Assembly: GCF_003702045.1 (NCBI RefSeq)
Contig: NZ_RBTP01000076.1
Coordinates: 359,684-423,683 of the forward strand
Direction: 5' to 3'
From: Pseudomonas viridiflava
GTDB taxonomy: Bacteria > Pseudomonadota > Gammaproteobacteria > Pseudomonadales > Pseudomonadaceae
Length of the DNA: 64,000 nt
A model generated the notes under the pieces. It was not told the DNA's origin. It made no database searches and worked only from the letters and a program-made list of their open reading frames with translations. Shown here one piece after another: positions 28,001 through 35,340 of this stretch. The position numbers and the translations under genes were made by a program. Position 1 is the first letter of the stretch. Every line of letters begins with the position of its first letter.

Positions 28001-28174
28001 CGCGCCGGGCCAGCGAGTCTGTATGACCATCGTCTTGATGGTGAAGGAAGGGTCTTCTTCACGCCCCAGCTTCATGTAGGAAAACACGCCCATCAGCAGC
28101 GCGACGAACATCAGATACCACACAAACGACTGATGTTTGATGGCCCACTCTGACAGATTGAAATTCCCTTTCAT
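25067..28174 (-). CDS. triC: RND efflux transporter, inner-membrane pump (TriC-like)
   Basis: This 1035-residue AcrB-fold pump has 12 helices and two large periplasmic loops. The relay-helix acidic pair is in LIIALGLLVDDAMITVEMM (TM4). The N-terminus (MKGNFNLSEWAIKHQSFVWYL) and the KLGREEDPSFTIKTMVI segment are typical of the TriC branch. It is preceded by two membrane-fusion protein genes, the hallmark of P. aeruginosa TriABC, which exports triclosan and detergents with OpmH. No outer-membrane channel gene is present here, which also fits TriABC. Its start overlaps the triB end by four bases. Substrate is inferred from the family only. Confidence 0.87.
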   Translation of the reverse strand: MKGNFNLSEWAIKHQSFVWYLMFVALLMGVFSYMKLGREEDPSFTIKTMVIQTRWPGATVDETLEQVTDRIEKKLEELDSLDYVKSYTRPGESTVMVFLRDTTDAKAIPEIWYQVRKKIDDIRGQFPQGIQGPAFNDEFGDVYGSIYAFTADGFSMRQLRDYVEKVRVDIRSVEGLGKVEMVGQQDEVIYLNFSTRKLAALGLDQRQVVQSLQSQNAVTPAGVIEAGPERISVRTSGQFASEKDLAAVNLRLNDRFYRLSDIAEITRGYTDPPKPLFRYNGKPAIGLAIAMKKGGNIQAFGKALHERMDATTAELPVGIGVHKVSDQAEVVDKAVGGFTSALFEAVIIVLVVSFISLGVRAGLVVACSIPLVLAMVFVFMEYSGITMQRISLGALIIALGLLVDDAMITVEMMVTRLEMGETKEQAATYAYTSTAFPMLTGTLVTVAGFVPIGLNASSAGEYTFTLFAVIAVAMLVSWVVAVLFAPVIGVHILSSNIKPKSEEPGRVGRAFNASMIWAMRHRWLAIGITLALFAASLFSMQFVQSQFFPSSDRPEILVDLNLPQNASVNETRRVVDRFEATLKDDPDIERWSTYIGQGALRFYLPLDQQLENPFYAQLVIVSKGLEERGALTARLQKRLRDEFVGIGSYVQPLEMGPPVGRPIQYRVSGEDIDKVRQHAIELATLLDKNSHVGEVIYDWNEPGKVLRIDINQDKARQLGLSSEDVANLMNSVVSGSAVTQVRDDIYLINVVGRAEDAERGTPETLQNLQIVTPSGASIPLLAFATVGYELEQPLVWRRDRKPTITVKGAVRDEIQPTDLVKQLKPEIDKFASGLPVGYKVATGGTVEESSKAQGPIASVVPLMLFLMATFLMIQLHSVQKMFLVASVAPLGLIGVVLALIPTGTPLGFVAILGVLALIGIIIRNSVILVTQIDAYERSGYLAWDAVVEATEHRRRPILLTAAAASLGMIPIAREVFWGPMAYAMIGGIIIATLLTLLFLPALYVAWYKIKEPTDKQRREADEKKDDQDGELATGH

Positions 28175-29241
28175 CGCGGGCTTTCCTCATCGACTTTGAC
28201 TTTCTGCCCCGGCTTGAGGCTGTTGATGCCCGCGCTGACCACTTTCTCGCCCGCGTTCACGCCGCCAGCCAGCAGAAAACTGCTGGCGTCCTGGCTCACG
28301 ACATTGACCACACGGGGGTTGACGGTCTGATTCTGCGGGTCGATGACCCAGATCTGACGCTTGCCATCGACCTCCTGCAACGCGTTGAGCGGCAGGCGCA
28401 TGCGTGGCGCAATAGCCGAACTGAGGGTCACGCTGATCGCGGTGCCCAAACGCAACGCAGGTGGCGTTTGGGTCAGCGAAAAACGCGCCCGGCGAGTACG
28501 CGTCGAGCGGTCGGGTTGAGGTTCGATTTCACGCAGCGTGGCGGTGGTGTTCACTTCCGGGTCCAACTGACTGGCCACGGTGTACACCACATCGGCAGGC
28601 AATTCGTCAGCCAGTTGGGCCGGCAGATCGATCACCGCTTCCTTGACATCGGGACGCGCCAGCGTGACCACCTCCTGACCGGCCGTGACGACCTGCCCGG
28701 CTTCGACCTTCCACTCAGTGACCACCGCGTCGTGATCGCTGCGCAGTTCGCTGTAACTCAACTGATCGCGGGCCTGCTGCTCGGCGGCTTTTGCCTGATC
28801 CAGCGATGACTGAGCGGTTTTCAGGTTGGTCAGCGCAACGTCCAGCTGCGCTTGCGCGCCGACGCCACGGTCGAACAGCTCCTGTTGTCGACGGGCATTG
28901 GCCTGGGCATTGATCCACTGCGCCTGAACATTGGCCAAATCCCCCTGACGCCCGCGCACGTTGTTCTGCTGATCGGTCGGATCGAGCGTGGCGAGCAAGT
29001 CCCCCTTCTTCACCTCACTGCCCACGTCCACATGACGACGAGCAATACGGCCGGGCACTCGAAAGCCCAGCACGCTTTGATAACGCGCCTCGATATTGCC
29101 GGCAAAACGCCCGAAACCCTGTACCGACTCAGGCTGCGCCTCGACGAACACCACCGGCCGTACCGGCTCGGGAGGTGCCTCATCCTTGCCACAGCCTGCC
29201 AGCAGCAAGGCACTCAATACAGCCCACGACAAACGCTTCAT
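28171..29241 (-). CDS. triB: RND efflux periplasmic adaptor lipoprotein, second subunit (TriB-like)
   Basis: This is a membrane-fusion protein of 356 residues starting at the ATG at 29241. The lipobox is LLAGC (residue 18). It has a split lipoyl domain (GRIARRHVDVGSEVKKGDLLATLDPTDQ and SDHDAVVTEWKVEAGQVVTAGQEV) around an alpha-hairpin, then beta-barrel and membrane-proximal domains. The open frame runs upstream to 29487, but that part overlaps triA and is not needed. It pairs with the first adaptor to form a hetero-oligomeric periplasmic bridge to the TriC-like pump. Its start overlaps the triA stop (ATGA). Confidence 0.87.
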   Translation of the reverse strand: MKRLSWAVLSALLLAGCGKDEAPPEPVRPVVFVEAQPESVQGFGRFAGNIEARYQSVLGFRVPGRIARRHVDVGSEVKKGDLLATLDPTDQQNNVRGRQGDLANVQAQWINAQANARRQQELFDRGVGAQAQLDVALTNLKTAQSSLDQAKAAEQQARDQLSYSELRSDHDAVVTEWKVEAGQVVTAGQEVVTLARPDVKEAVIDLPAQLADELPADVVYTVASQLDPEVNTTATLREIEPQPDRSTRTRRARFSLTQTPPALRLGTAISVTLSSAIAPRMRLPLNALQEVDGKRQIWVIDPQNQTVNPRVVNVVSQDASSFLLAGGVNAGEKVVSAGINSLKPGQKVKVDEESPR

Positions 29242-30356
29242 GGTTGCACCTGGGCATTTTGCGGTTTGGGTTGGTCGGCGATTTCCACCTGCATGTCGGG
29301 GTGCAACAACTGCCCGCCCGCGATCACCACGTTTTCGCCCGTCTTCAAACCGTCGCTGATAATCACGTGAGAGGTCAGGTAGCGCGCAACGGTGACCCGA
29401 CGCAGGTTGGCTTTGCCCTGCTCGTCCACGACCCACACAGCGGGCTTGCCCAGATGTTCGCCAAGGTCCTTGGTCAAGGCTGACCACGGCAACTCGACAC
29501 TGGCATTGGCCGGCTTGCTCAACGCGACGCTGACCACCGAACCCAGGTCCATGCCTTCAGGCAAAGGCTCCAGTGCAATCTTGACTTGAAGCGTACCGGT
29601 TTGCGCCGACACCGCTGGCGTCACTTCACGCACTTTGCCGAGCACCTTGATGGCCGGGTTATCGAGCAGCGTCACTTGCACCGGCTGGTCGCTGGCGGGC
29701 TGGACGAACAGCGATTCGTAAACGTTGAACACCGCATCGCGCTCGCCATCACGGGCCAGACTGAAAATCGGCACCGTGGCTTGCACCACTTGCCCGACTT
29801 CCGCCTGACGCGCAGTGATGACGCCCGAGGCATCGGCGACCAATGCGGTGTAACTCAGTTGTTCGCGGGCATTGGCCAGTTGTGCCTGCGCGGCTTTCAG
29901 GGAGCTTTCGCTGCCACGCAAGGCCGCTTGGGCCGAGTCGTATTCGCTCTGGCTGGTGTAACCCTTGGGCAACAGTTTCTGTTGCCGCACGAACGCGGCG
30001 CGGGTCTGGTTGACGCGAGCCTGCTCCGCAGCGACCGAGGCCTGCGCCGAGTCGACGTTGATCTGCAGATCCTTGGGATCGAGCCGCGCCAGCACTTGCT
30101 TTGCCGTCACGCGGTCACCCACGTCCACGCTGCGCTGAATGATCTTGCCGTTGACCCGAAACGAGAGCTGCGTCTGCACCCGTGCCTGGATATCGCCCGT
30201 GAGTGCCACACTGGCGGCGAACTCGGCCGTTTTCACCGGCTGCACATAGACGCGAGGCAACTCGGGCGCTGCCGGTTTTTCCTCGCCACAGCCCGTCAGC
30301 ATTGCCACGGTAGCGACAAGGCCGAGGGTAAACAGTCTTGAAAGACGAGCAGGCAT
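29238..30356 (-). CDS. triA: RND efflux periplasmic adaptor lipoprotein, first subunit (TriA-like)
   Basis: This is a membrane-fusion protein of 372 residues. The lipobox is MLTGC (cysteine near residue 22), so it is anchored in the inner membrane. The lipoyl halves are visible (VNGKIIQRSVDVGDRVTAKQVLARLDPKD and VADASGVITARQAEVGQVVQATV) around a coiled-coil hairpin. I use the ATG at 30356 because AAAGGAG is six bases upstream. First gene of a three-gene operon triA-triB-triC; each junction overlaps by four bases. No local regulator gene is present. Confidence 0.87.
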   Translation of the reverse strand: MPARLSRLFTLGLVATVAMLTGCGEEKPAAPELPRVYVQPVKTAEFAASVALTGDIQARVQTQLSFRVNGKIIQRSVDVGDRVTAKQVLARLDPKDLQINVDSAQASVAAEQARVNQTRAAFVRQQKLLPKGYTSQSEYDSAQAALRGSESSLKAAQAQLANAREQLSYTALVADASGVITARQAEVGQVVQATVPIFSLARDGERDAVFNVYESLFVQPASDQPVQVTLLDNPAIKVLGKVREVTPAVSAQTGTLQVKIALEPLPEGMDLGSVVSVALSKPANASVELPWSALTKDLGEHLGKPAVWVVDEQGKANLRRVTVARYLTSHVIISDGLKTGENVVIAGGQLLHPDMQVEIADQPKPQNAQVQP

Positions 30357-30541
30357 GCAGACTCCTTTTGCGGATGCCGGGTGCAAGCGTGAGATTGCGG
30401 GAGAACAGCGTGAACATGCGACTGTGCGCAGGCGGGAGGGTTCCTTGCGGGAGCAGGATCAGAGGCGTTTGTGGATGCCCCTGGAGACAGTCTCTGCGAA
30501 GTCACTGTCCGCTGGCGGTATGCATCGAATGGATAAAGTCC

Positions 30542-31528
30542 TCAGAGCGCAGTTTCGCGGATATCCAGCGCGGGTAAACGAACGTTCTGATTCAGGCTCC
30601 TGACGCTGCTGCGGCGAACCAGCACAGGCACTGACTTCATCGCTCGTTTCGCCAGCTCGGAACGAGCAAGCGTCCAGCCACGCAGGCTTAACGTCGGAAC
30701 GGCCAATGCCAGGGCGACGACTGTCAGCGGACGGGCCACGGCCGAATCGGGATCTGCTTTTCTGACAGCAAATGCAGCAGCCCACGCACTGCCGGCCGCC
30801 ACCGCCCCCACGGCTACAGCCGCTGAAAGCTTTTCAGCGGTATTGGCAGGTCTTGTCTGCATAGCGCCCTGTGCCGCAGAACCGGGGAGGCCAGGTTTAA
30901 CCTTCACGCCTTTGACTACGGCCTTTAGCGCCGGGCGGGCTGTCACCAGACCAATGCCAGCCGTCAGCAGACCCACACCGATGTAGGCTGCTGTCAGGAC
31001 ATCGTCGAGGATATCGTGCCCGCTTGGATCAGACCGATTGACCGGATCTCCCTCGCAATAGGCATAGGCGTTCAACCCGCCCTTTCCAAACGGACTGAGA
31101 CTGTCCGGGCTGTTGAAGCGCATTAGCACCGGGCTGTAAGCGCGGTAGCCGTTGCCCAGCAGGTAATGCCCCGTGACCGGATCGGGGTGTTCGCCGTTGA
31201 AGCCGGGCAGGTGGTCTTTCGCTACGTTATGACCATAAGGGGTATAGGCCATCACGTCTCGCTGCGAAAGGCGCGACGCATTGAGCACGCTGTGCCGATG
31301 ATCGGTGGCAGTCAGTAACGTGCTGGATGACTGGTCGCTCAGGGTCTGGCAGGCCAGTGATGAACGGCCATGCTGAAAAAAGCGGCGCAGCTCGGCGCCC
31401 TGAAGTTCATTGACCAAAACGTCACTCTGATAGAGCGCCTGCGTGATGAGTCCGGCCAGCGGTGTTCGGGAGGCAATCCGGTCAAGTGGATCGTAGCGGT
31501 AGCGACAGAGAACGGTGTTCCAGGCCAT
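30542..31528 (-). CDS. Orphan RHS repeat-associated core protein
   Basis: This 328-residue protein consists of the conserved RHS core (about residues 1-170) without the long YD-repeat body of full Rhs proteins. It contains YRYDPLDRI, YTPYGHN, GFNGEHPDPVTGHYLLGNGYR, the hallmark RFNSPDSLSPFGKGGLNAYAYCEGDPVNRSDPSG, and then a variable C-terminus. The C-terminal part (about 170-328) is rich in Ala/Gly/Val with likely membrane segments (LTAAYIGVGLLTAGIGLV; AAVAVGAVAAGSAWAAAFAV) and a basic tail. In full Rhs proteins the segment after the core is a toxin. No immunity-like gene follows. GGGAG seven bases before the ATG supports the start. Function is not established. Confidence 0.8.
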   Translation of the reverse strand: MAWNTVLCRYRYDPLDRIASRTPLAGLITQALYQSDVLVNELQGAELRRFFQHGRSSLACQTLSDQSSSTLLTATDHRHSVLNASRLSQRDVMAYTPYGHNVAKDHLPGFNGEHPDPVTGHYLLGNGYRAYSPVLMRFNSPDSLSPFGKGGLNAYAYCEGDPVNRSDPSGHDILDDVLTAAYIGVGLLTAGIGLVTARPALKAVVKGVKVKPGLPGSAAQGAMQTRPANTAEKLSAAVAVGAVAAGSAWAAAFAVRKADPDSAVARPLTVVALALAVPTLSLRGWTLARSELAKRAMKSVPVLVRRSSVRSLNQNVRLPALDIRETAL

Positions 31529-31637
31529 TTGAGGTCTCCCATCGGGGTGAGCGAGATTCTGCTCGCTTGCACCTGCGACCTTGCACGGCTAACGCTTGGA
31601 CCTGCTACTCGCAGAACTGACAGGTTGACCGGCGTGC

Positions 31638-31855
31638 TTAATGACAGGCTACGTCTTCAAGCGAGCGATCGAGCCGGGTTCTGGCGATATCGATCAAATG
31701 GACCACGGAGAACGCCAGGTCGCGTTTCGCGCCGTTGAGAGCATCGCCGGATTCATACGCAGCTGCAGAGGCGCAGCGCAGGATGCCGCTGACCTGTATC
31801 AGGGTTTCTTAGAGGGGGGGTGGAGTGGAGGTGGAGCTGGGGTTGAGTTGATCAT
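31638..31855 (-). pseudogene. Frameshifted small ORF upstream of the RHS gene
   Basis: A good ribosome site (AAAGGAATAAGCA) precedes an ATG at 31855, and a proline-rich start (MINSTPAPPPLHPPSKKP) hits a stop after 18 codons. If one base is added in the A run near the stop, the frame continues for about 53 more codons with normal Pseudomonas codon use (RCASAAAYESGDALNGAKR, then a helical FSVVHLIDIARTRLDRSLED). The hypothetical 72-residue product resembles the small DUF3077/DUF6124-type proteins often found before rhs genes in pseudomonads; that is recalled, not searched. It is either a recent pseudogene or read by frameshifting. Confidence 0.45.
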
Positions 31856-31859
31856 TGCT

Positions 31860-32070
31860 TATTCCTTTAGCTAACGAAGCCACCGATTACCCGCTGCTAA
31901 ACGAACAAGGGTGGCGGCTTTGACGCGGGTTAGCAGACCGGCAGGAACAAGCGCATGTTGACCGGCGCACCCGAAGGTGCCCCACGCAAAGCCGCCATAA
32001 CGCGACACTCGCGACACTTGTTATCCATAGACAGGCTGCTAAACCCGACCGCTGAAACTCAGCGACCGAC
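31860..32070 (-). ncRNA. Candidate structured leader RNA (minus strand)
   Basis: Read on the minus strand, an 11-bp helix (TGGCGGCTTTG 31987-31997 with CAAAGCCGCCA 31912-31922) continues, past a single bulged base, into CGTGGG with CCCGCG. It encloses a hairpin GCACC-UUCG-GGUGC (31967-31980), a C(UUCG)G tetraloop, and a weaker CCGG/CCGG arm. A further 9-bp hairpin (32047-32067) lies 5'. Pairs that are G-U on the minus strand would be C-A on the plus strand in both the long stem and the 5' hairpin, so the minus strand is the likely RNA. It ends just before the small ORF at 31855. No known Rfam family is recognised. A 32-codon ORF (32028-31930) overlaps it. Confidence 0.5.
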
Positions 32071-32266
32071 GCAGCCTAGTGTCCAGAATCCATGCGCACA
32101 AGGGCTGCGGATTTTCTAGGAAAGTTCGTACTTGCGAAAGGGAAAGACCTGAAAGAATGGTCCTTCAAAAGCAGATTTTCGTTAGCTCAGGTTACTGACC
32201 GTTAGGCACAAGTCCGACATATGCACAAAGCGAGGCCAAAACGAAAAGTGTCTGACTGAAGGCTTA

Positions 32267-32359
32267 CCGTGGGAGTGAGCTTGCTCACGAATGCTAGGGT
32301 TCAGACGCCCCATCTTCAAGGCTGCACTGCCCTCTTCGCGAGCAAGCTCGCTCCCACGG
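32267..32359. repeat. REPIN (GTGGGAGYGAGCTTGCTC type)
   Basis: CCGTGGGAGTGAGCTTGCTC and the inverted GAGCAAGCTCGCTCCCACGG form a symmetric element with about 50 bases between. Apart from this element, the leader RNA and the small frameshifted ORF, the gap 31529-32416 shows nothing I can assign. Confidence 0.85.
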
Positions 32360-32416
32360 AACTCGGAAAGGCTTGTGTATAAACAAGGTGACACGGTGCG
32401 TCACCAGGCACGTTTC

Positions 32417-33436
32417 TCAACTCCCCGCACCACCCTGCGCTTGCTCGAAGAAGTAGTCTTTCCAGCTCGCGGCCTTGTTCTTCAACACACCCAGCTCATG
32501 CAGCTTTTCTGCGTAGATGAAGGTGCGCTGCGGGGTGATGGTGAAGTCGATTTCAGGGTCAGAGACGATCTTCTCTACCAGTGAAAGAGGCAGCTTCGAC
32601 TGTTCGACGCGGATGTACGTCTGCGCCGCGGCGGGCTTGTCGGCCTTGATGATCTTCTCGGCCTCGGCCAACGCGTCGTAAAACGCCTTGTACGTTTTGG
32701 GGTTCTCGTCGTGGAATTTCTCGGTGGTGTAGAGCACGTTGAACGTAGCCTGACCGCCCAACACGTCGTAAGAGCTGAGCACCTTGTGCACGTTCGGATT
32801 TTCCAGCGCCTGATACTGGAATGGCGGACTGGAGAAGTGCGAGTTAATTTCCGACCCGCCGGCAATCAGCGCAGCCGTCGCATCCGGGTGCGCGAGGCTG
32901 ACGGAGATATTGTCGAATTTCTTGTAGTTGTCGTCACCGAAGATTTTCGCAGTCTCGATCTGCAAGGTGCGCGACTGGAAGCCCACGCCTGCCGCAGGCA
33001 CGGCGATACGGTCCTTGTCGGTGAAGTCCTTGATCGTCTTCACATTAGGGTTGTTGGTCAGCAGGTAGTTAGGCATTGAACCCAGCGAGGCGATGGCCTT
33101 GACGTTCTGCTTGCCCTTGGTGCGGTCCCAGACCGTCAGCATCGGCGGCACGCCAGCTGACACTACGTCCAGCGCGCCCGCCAGCAGCGCCTCGTTCATG
33201 GCGGTAGCGCCGGAAATGCTGTTCCAGTCGACCTTGATGTCCAGGCCCTGCTCTTTGCCGTGCTTTTCGATCAGTTTCTGATCACGCACCACGTCGAGAA
33301 TCAGGTAACCGATGCCGAATTGTTGCGCGATGCTGATCTTGCCTTCAGCCTGCGCGCCGCTGCCGAGCAGGGCGCCGAACAGTCCGATTGTGGCTGCCAG
33401 TGCAGTCAGCGCCGGACGTTTGAAAGGGGTTGCCAT
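32417..33436 (-). CDS. Sulfonate/sulfate-ester-type ABC transporter substrate-binding protein
   Basis: This 339-residue periplasmic protein of the TauA/SsuA/NMT1-like class has a signal peptide (cut near AQAEGKI, about residue 30). The mature part has ISIAQQFGIGYLILDVV, LAGALDVVSAGVPPMLTVWD and SHFSSPPFQYQALE. It is the last gene of an operon with a TauD-family dioxygenase, an ATPase and a permease, so it probably binds a sulfonate or alkyl sulfate ester. The combination resembles the P. putida ats and the tau systems. The exact ligand is not readable. AAGG eight bases upstream supports the ATG. Confidence 0.85.
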   Translation of the reverse strand: MATPFKRPALTALAATIGLFGALLGSGAQAEGKISIAQQFGIGYLILDVVRDQKLIEKHGKEQGLDIKVDWNSISGATAMNEALLAGALDVVSAGVPPMLTVWDRTKGKQNVKAIASLGSMPNYLLTNNPNVKTIKDFTDKDRIAVPAAGVGFQSRTLQIETAKIFGDDNYKKFDNISVSLAHPDATAALIAGGSEINSHFSSPPFQYQALENPNVHKVLSSYDVLGGQATFNVLYTTEKFHDENPKTYKAFYDALAEAEKIIKADKPAAAQTYIRVEQSKLPLSLVEKIVSDPEIDFTITPQRTFIYAEKLHELGVLKNKAASWKDYFFEQAQGGAGS

Positions 33437-33481
33437 GAAGTGCTCACCTTAGTCGTTCGAATAGTCGTTATGGGGGTTGAT

Positions 33482-34348
33482 TCAGCGCTGCATGCCCCAG
33501 CGCTTGACGGTCAGGCGCTCGATGTTGGCGAACAGCAGGTTCTCCACCAGCAGGCCGATCAGGATCACCGCCGCCAGCCCTGCAAACACCTTGTCGGTGT
33601 ACAACTCGTTGCGGTTCTGGAAGATGTACCAGCCCAGCCCGCCTTTGCCGGAAGACGCGCCGAACACCAGCTCGGCAGCGATCAGCGTGCGCCAGGCGAA
33701 CGCCCAACCGATTTTCAGGCCCGCGAGAATCGACGGCAGCGCGGCCGGAATGAGGATGTGCCAAACGAAGCGCAGACCTTTGAGGCCGTAGTTGCGACCG
33801 GCCATGCGCTGGGTTTCGGAAACACCGAGAAAGCCTGCGTAGGTGTTGAGCGCCAGCGCCCACAGCACCGAATGCACCAGCACGAAAATCAGGCTGTTCT
33901 GCCCCAGCCCGAACCACAGCAACGCCAGTGGCAACAATGCGATGGCAGGCAGCGGGTTGAACATCGCGGTCAGGGTGCCGAGCAGGTCACGCCCCAGTTG
34001 GGTGGACACCGCCAGCGTGGTCAGGCCGAACGCCAGAACGATGCCTATCAGGTAGCCCTGGATCAACACGGTCAGGGAAATCCAGACCTTGCCCGGCAGT
34101 TCACCGCTGATAATGCCGTCGTAAAAAGCAGCGGCGGTCTGCAGAAAACTCGGCAGCAACAGGTCGTTGTTTTGAAGACGCGCGGCGAGTTCCCAAATCA
34201 CGGCCAATGCGATCATGATCACGGTTTTTCGCACCCAACCCAGTTGCCAGATGCGCTGGGCGAACGGTAGGTCGCGGGCCAGGTCTTCCTGGGTGAAAGG
34301 CTGTAGCGTGACTTCGTATTCTTCGCGAGCGGGAGGTGCGAGGCTCAT
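33482..34348 (-). CDS. ABC transporter permease (TauC/SsuC type)
   Basis: This is an inner-membrane permease of 288 residues with about six helices and the EAA-like coupling loop AGRNYGLKGLRFVWHILIPAALPSILAGLKIGWAFAWRTLIAAEL, typical of the SsuC/TauC/NitT group. The hydrophilic N-terminal stretch of about 35 residues is slightly long. It is the third gene of the dioxygenase-ATPase-permease-binding protein operon; a repeat of 59 bases separates it from the ATPase gene. Confidence 0.88.
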   Translation of the reverse strand: MSLAPPAREEYEVTLQPFTQEDLARDLPFAQRIWQLGWVRKTVIMIALAVIWELAARLQNNDLLLPSFLQTAAAFYDGIISGELPGKVWISLTVLIQGYLIGIVLAFGLTTLAVSTQLGRDLLGTLTAMFNPLPAIALLPLALLWFGLGQNSLIFVLVHSVLWALALNTYAGFLGVSETQRMAGRNYGLKGLRFVWHILIPAALPSILAGLKIGWAFAWRTLIAAELVFGASSGKGGLGWYIFQNRNELYTDKVFAGLAAVILIGLLVENLLFANIERLTVKRWGMQR

Positions 34349-34381
34349 GGTGTTCGGTTCCCTGATGGTGTGTAGAGCGCG

Positions 34382-34440
34382 GTATTGATCGTGCCCACGC
34401 TCCGCGTCACCGCCTTGGGCGCAGAGCTACGCAAGGGTCA
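34382..34440. repeat. Dispersed palindromic repeat, GATCGT..CCACGCTC family, inside an operon
   Basis: TTGATCGTGCCCACGCTCCG is followed by GGGCGCAGAGCTACGC. It sits between two genes of the same operon, where the stem could alter the ratio of ATPase to permease mRNA. Confidence 0.6.
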
Positions 34441-34445
34441 GCACG

Positions 34446-35327
34446 TCAGTAAGCGATCCGGATGTCCTGAAAATGCAGTTCTTCATCAACCTGCCCCGCT
34501 TCGCCCTCGTCGAACAGCAACCGGTGAATACGTTGCGCGGTCTGCTGGAAACCGACGCCGCCCAGGCTTTTCAGGTCGTATTGATGACTGTTGATCTCGG
34601 CACGCACGCGCCCCGGGTGCGGTGACAGCAGCAGAATGCGATTGCCTACCACCAGCGCTTCTTCGATTGAGTGGGTGACGAACAGCAGGGTGAAGCGCAC
34701 TTCGTCCCACAGCTCCAGCAGCTCTTCCTGCATCTTGCGACGCGTCAGCGCATCGAGCGCGGCGAAGGGTTCGTCCATCAACAGAATTTTTGGCTGCATC
34801 GCCAGCGCCCGGGCGATGGCCACACGCGCTTTCATGCCGCCGGACAAGGTGTGCGGATAAGCATCGGCAAAAGCACTGAGTCCGACCTTCTCCAGGTAAT
34901 GACGCGCACGTTCCAGCGCCTCGGGACGCTTCAGAGTGCGCGAGGCCAACAGCGGAAACATGACGTTCTCGATCACGGTTTTCCACGGCGGCAACTGGTC
35001 GAACTCCTGAAACACCACGATGCGGTCCGGGCCAGGCTCGCGCACGTGATTGCCTGCCAGCCGGATCTCGCCTTCGCTGGGCTGAATGAAACCCGCCACC
35101 GCTTTGAGCAGCGTGGATTTGCCACAACCGGACGGGCCAAGCAGCACGAAACGGTCTGCCGGGTCGACCTCGAAACTGACCTGATGCGTCGCCCGCACCA
35201 CTCGTTCGGGCGTGCGGTATTCGAGGCTGACGCCACGAACCTGCAACAAGGCTTCAGGGGTGTGCTGAGCAGCCTGCTGCGATGGGGTGTTCTGGCTGGC
35301 CGTGTGGCCTTGCAGAGCGGCATTCAT
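34446..35327 (-). CDS. ABC transporter ATP-binding protein (TauB/SsuB type)
   Basis: This ATPase of 293 residues has Walker A GPSGCGKST, Q-loop VVFQEFDQLPPWKTVIENV, signature LSGGMKARVAIARAL, Walker B ILLMDEPFAALDALTR and switch His in VTHS. The signature and the DQLPPWKT segment are typical of the nitrate/taurine/sulfonate family. A C-terminal tail of about 40 residues ends in DEELHFQDIRIAY. I use the ATG at 35327 with GGAG eight bases before it; the frame extends upstream into the dioxygenase gene without need. It energises import with the downstream permease. Confidence 0.9.
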   Translation of the reverse strand: MNAALQGHTASQNTPSQQAAQHTPEALLQVRGVSLEYRTPERVVRATHQVSFEVDPADRFVLLGPSGCGKSTLLKAVAGFIQPSEGEIRLAGNHVREPGPDRIVVFQEFDQLPPWKTVIENVMFPLLASRTLKRPEALERARHYLEKVGLSAFADAYPHTLSGGMKARVAIARALAMQPKILLMDEPFAALDALTRRKMQEELLELWDEVRFTLLFVTHSIEEALVVGNRILLLSPHPGRVRAEINSHQYDLKSLGGVGFQQTAQRIHRLLFDEGEAGQVDEELHFQDIRIAY

Positions 35328-35340
35328 GAACGGTTCTCCA

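Noticed and set aside
26102..28153. 683-codon open frame on the plus strand opposite triC
   Set aside because: It is antisense to a well-supported RND pump, has an arginine/histidine/glutamine-rich composition typical of GC-rich shadow frames and shows no domain.
28171..29487. 438-residue version of the second efflux adaptor
   Set aside because: The first 82 residues overlap the triA gene and precede the natural signal peptide and lipobox; the ATG at 29241 is the sensible start.
31641..31874. 77-codon plus-strand frame in the gap upstream of the RHS gene
   Set aside because: It lies opposite the better supported frameshifted small ORF and has no ribosome site or homology I can recognise.
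31930..32028. 32-codon ORF on the minus strand with a CRECR start
   Set aside because: It has no clear ribosome site and lies within the proposed structured RNA, whose pairing explains the sequence better; kept only as an alternative reading.
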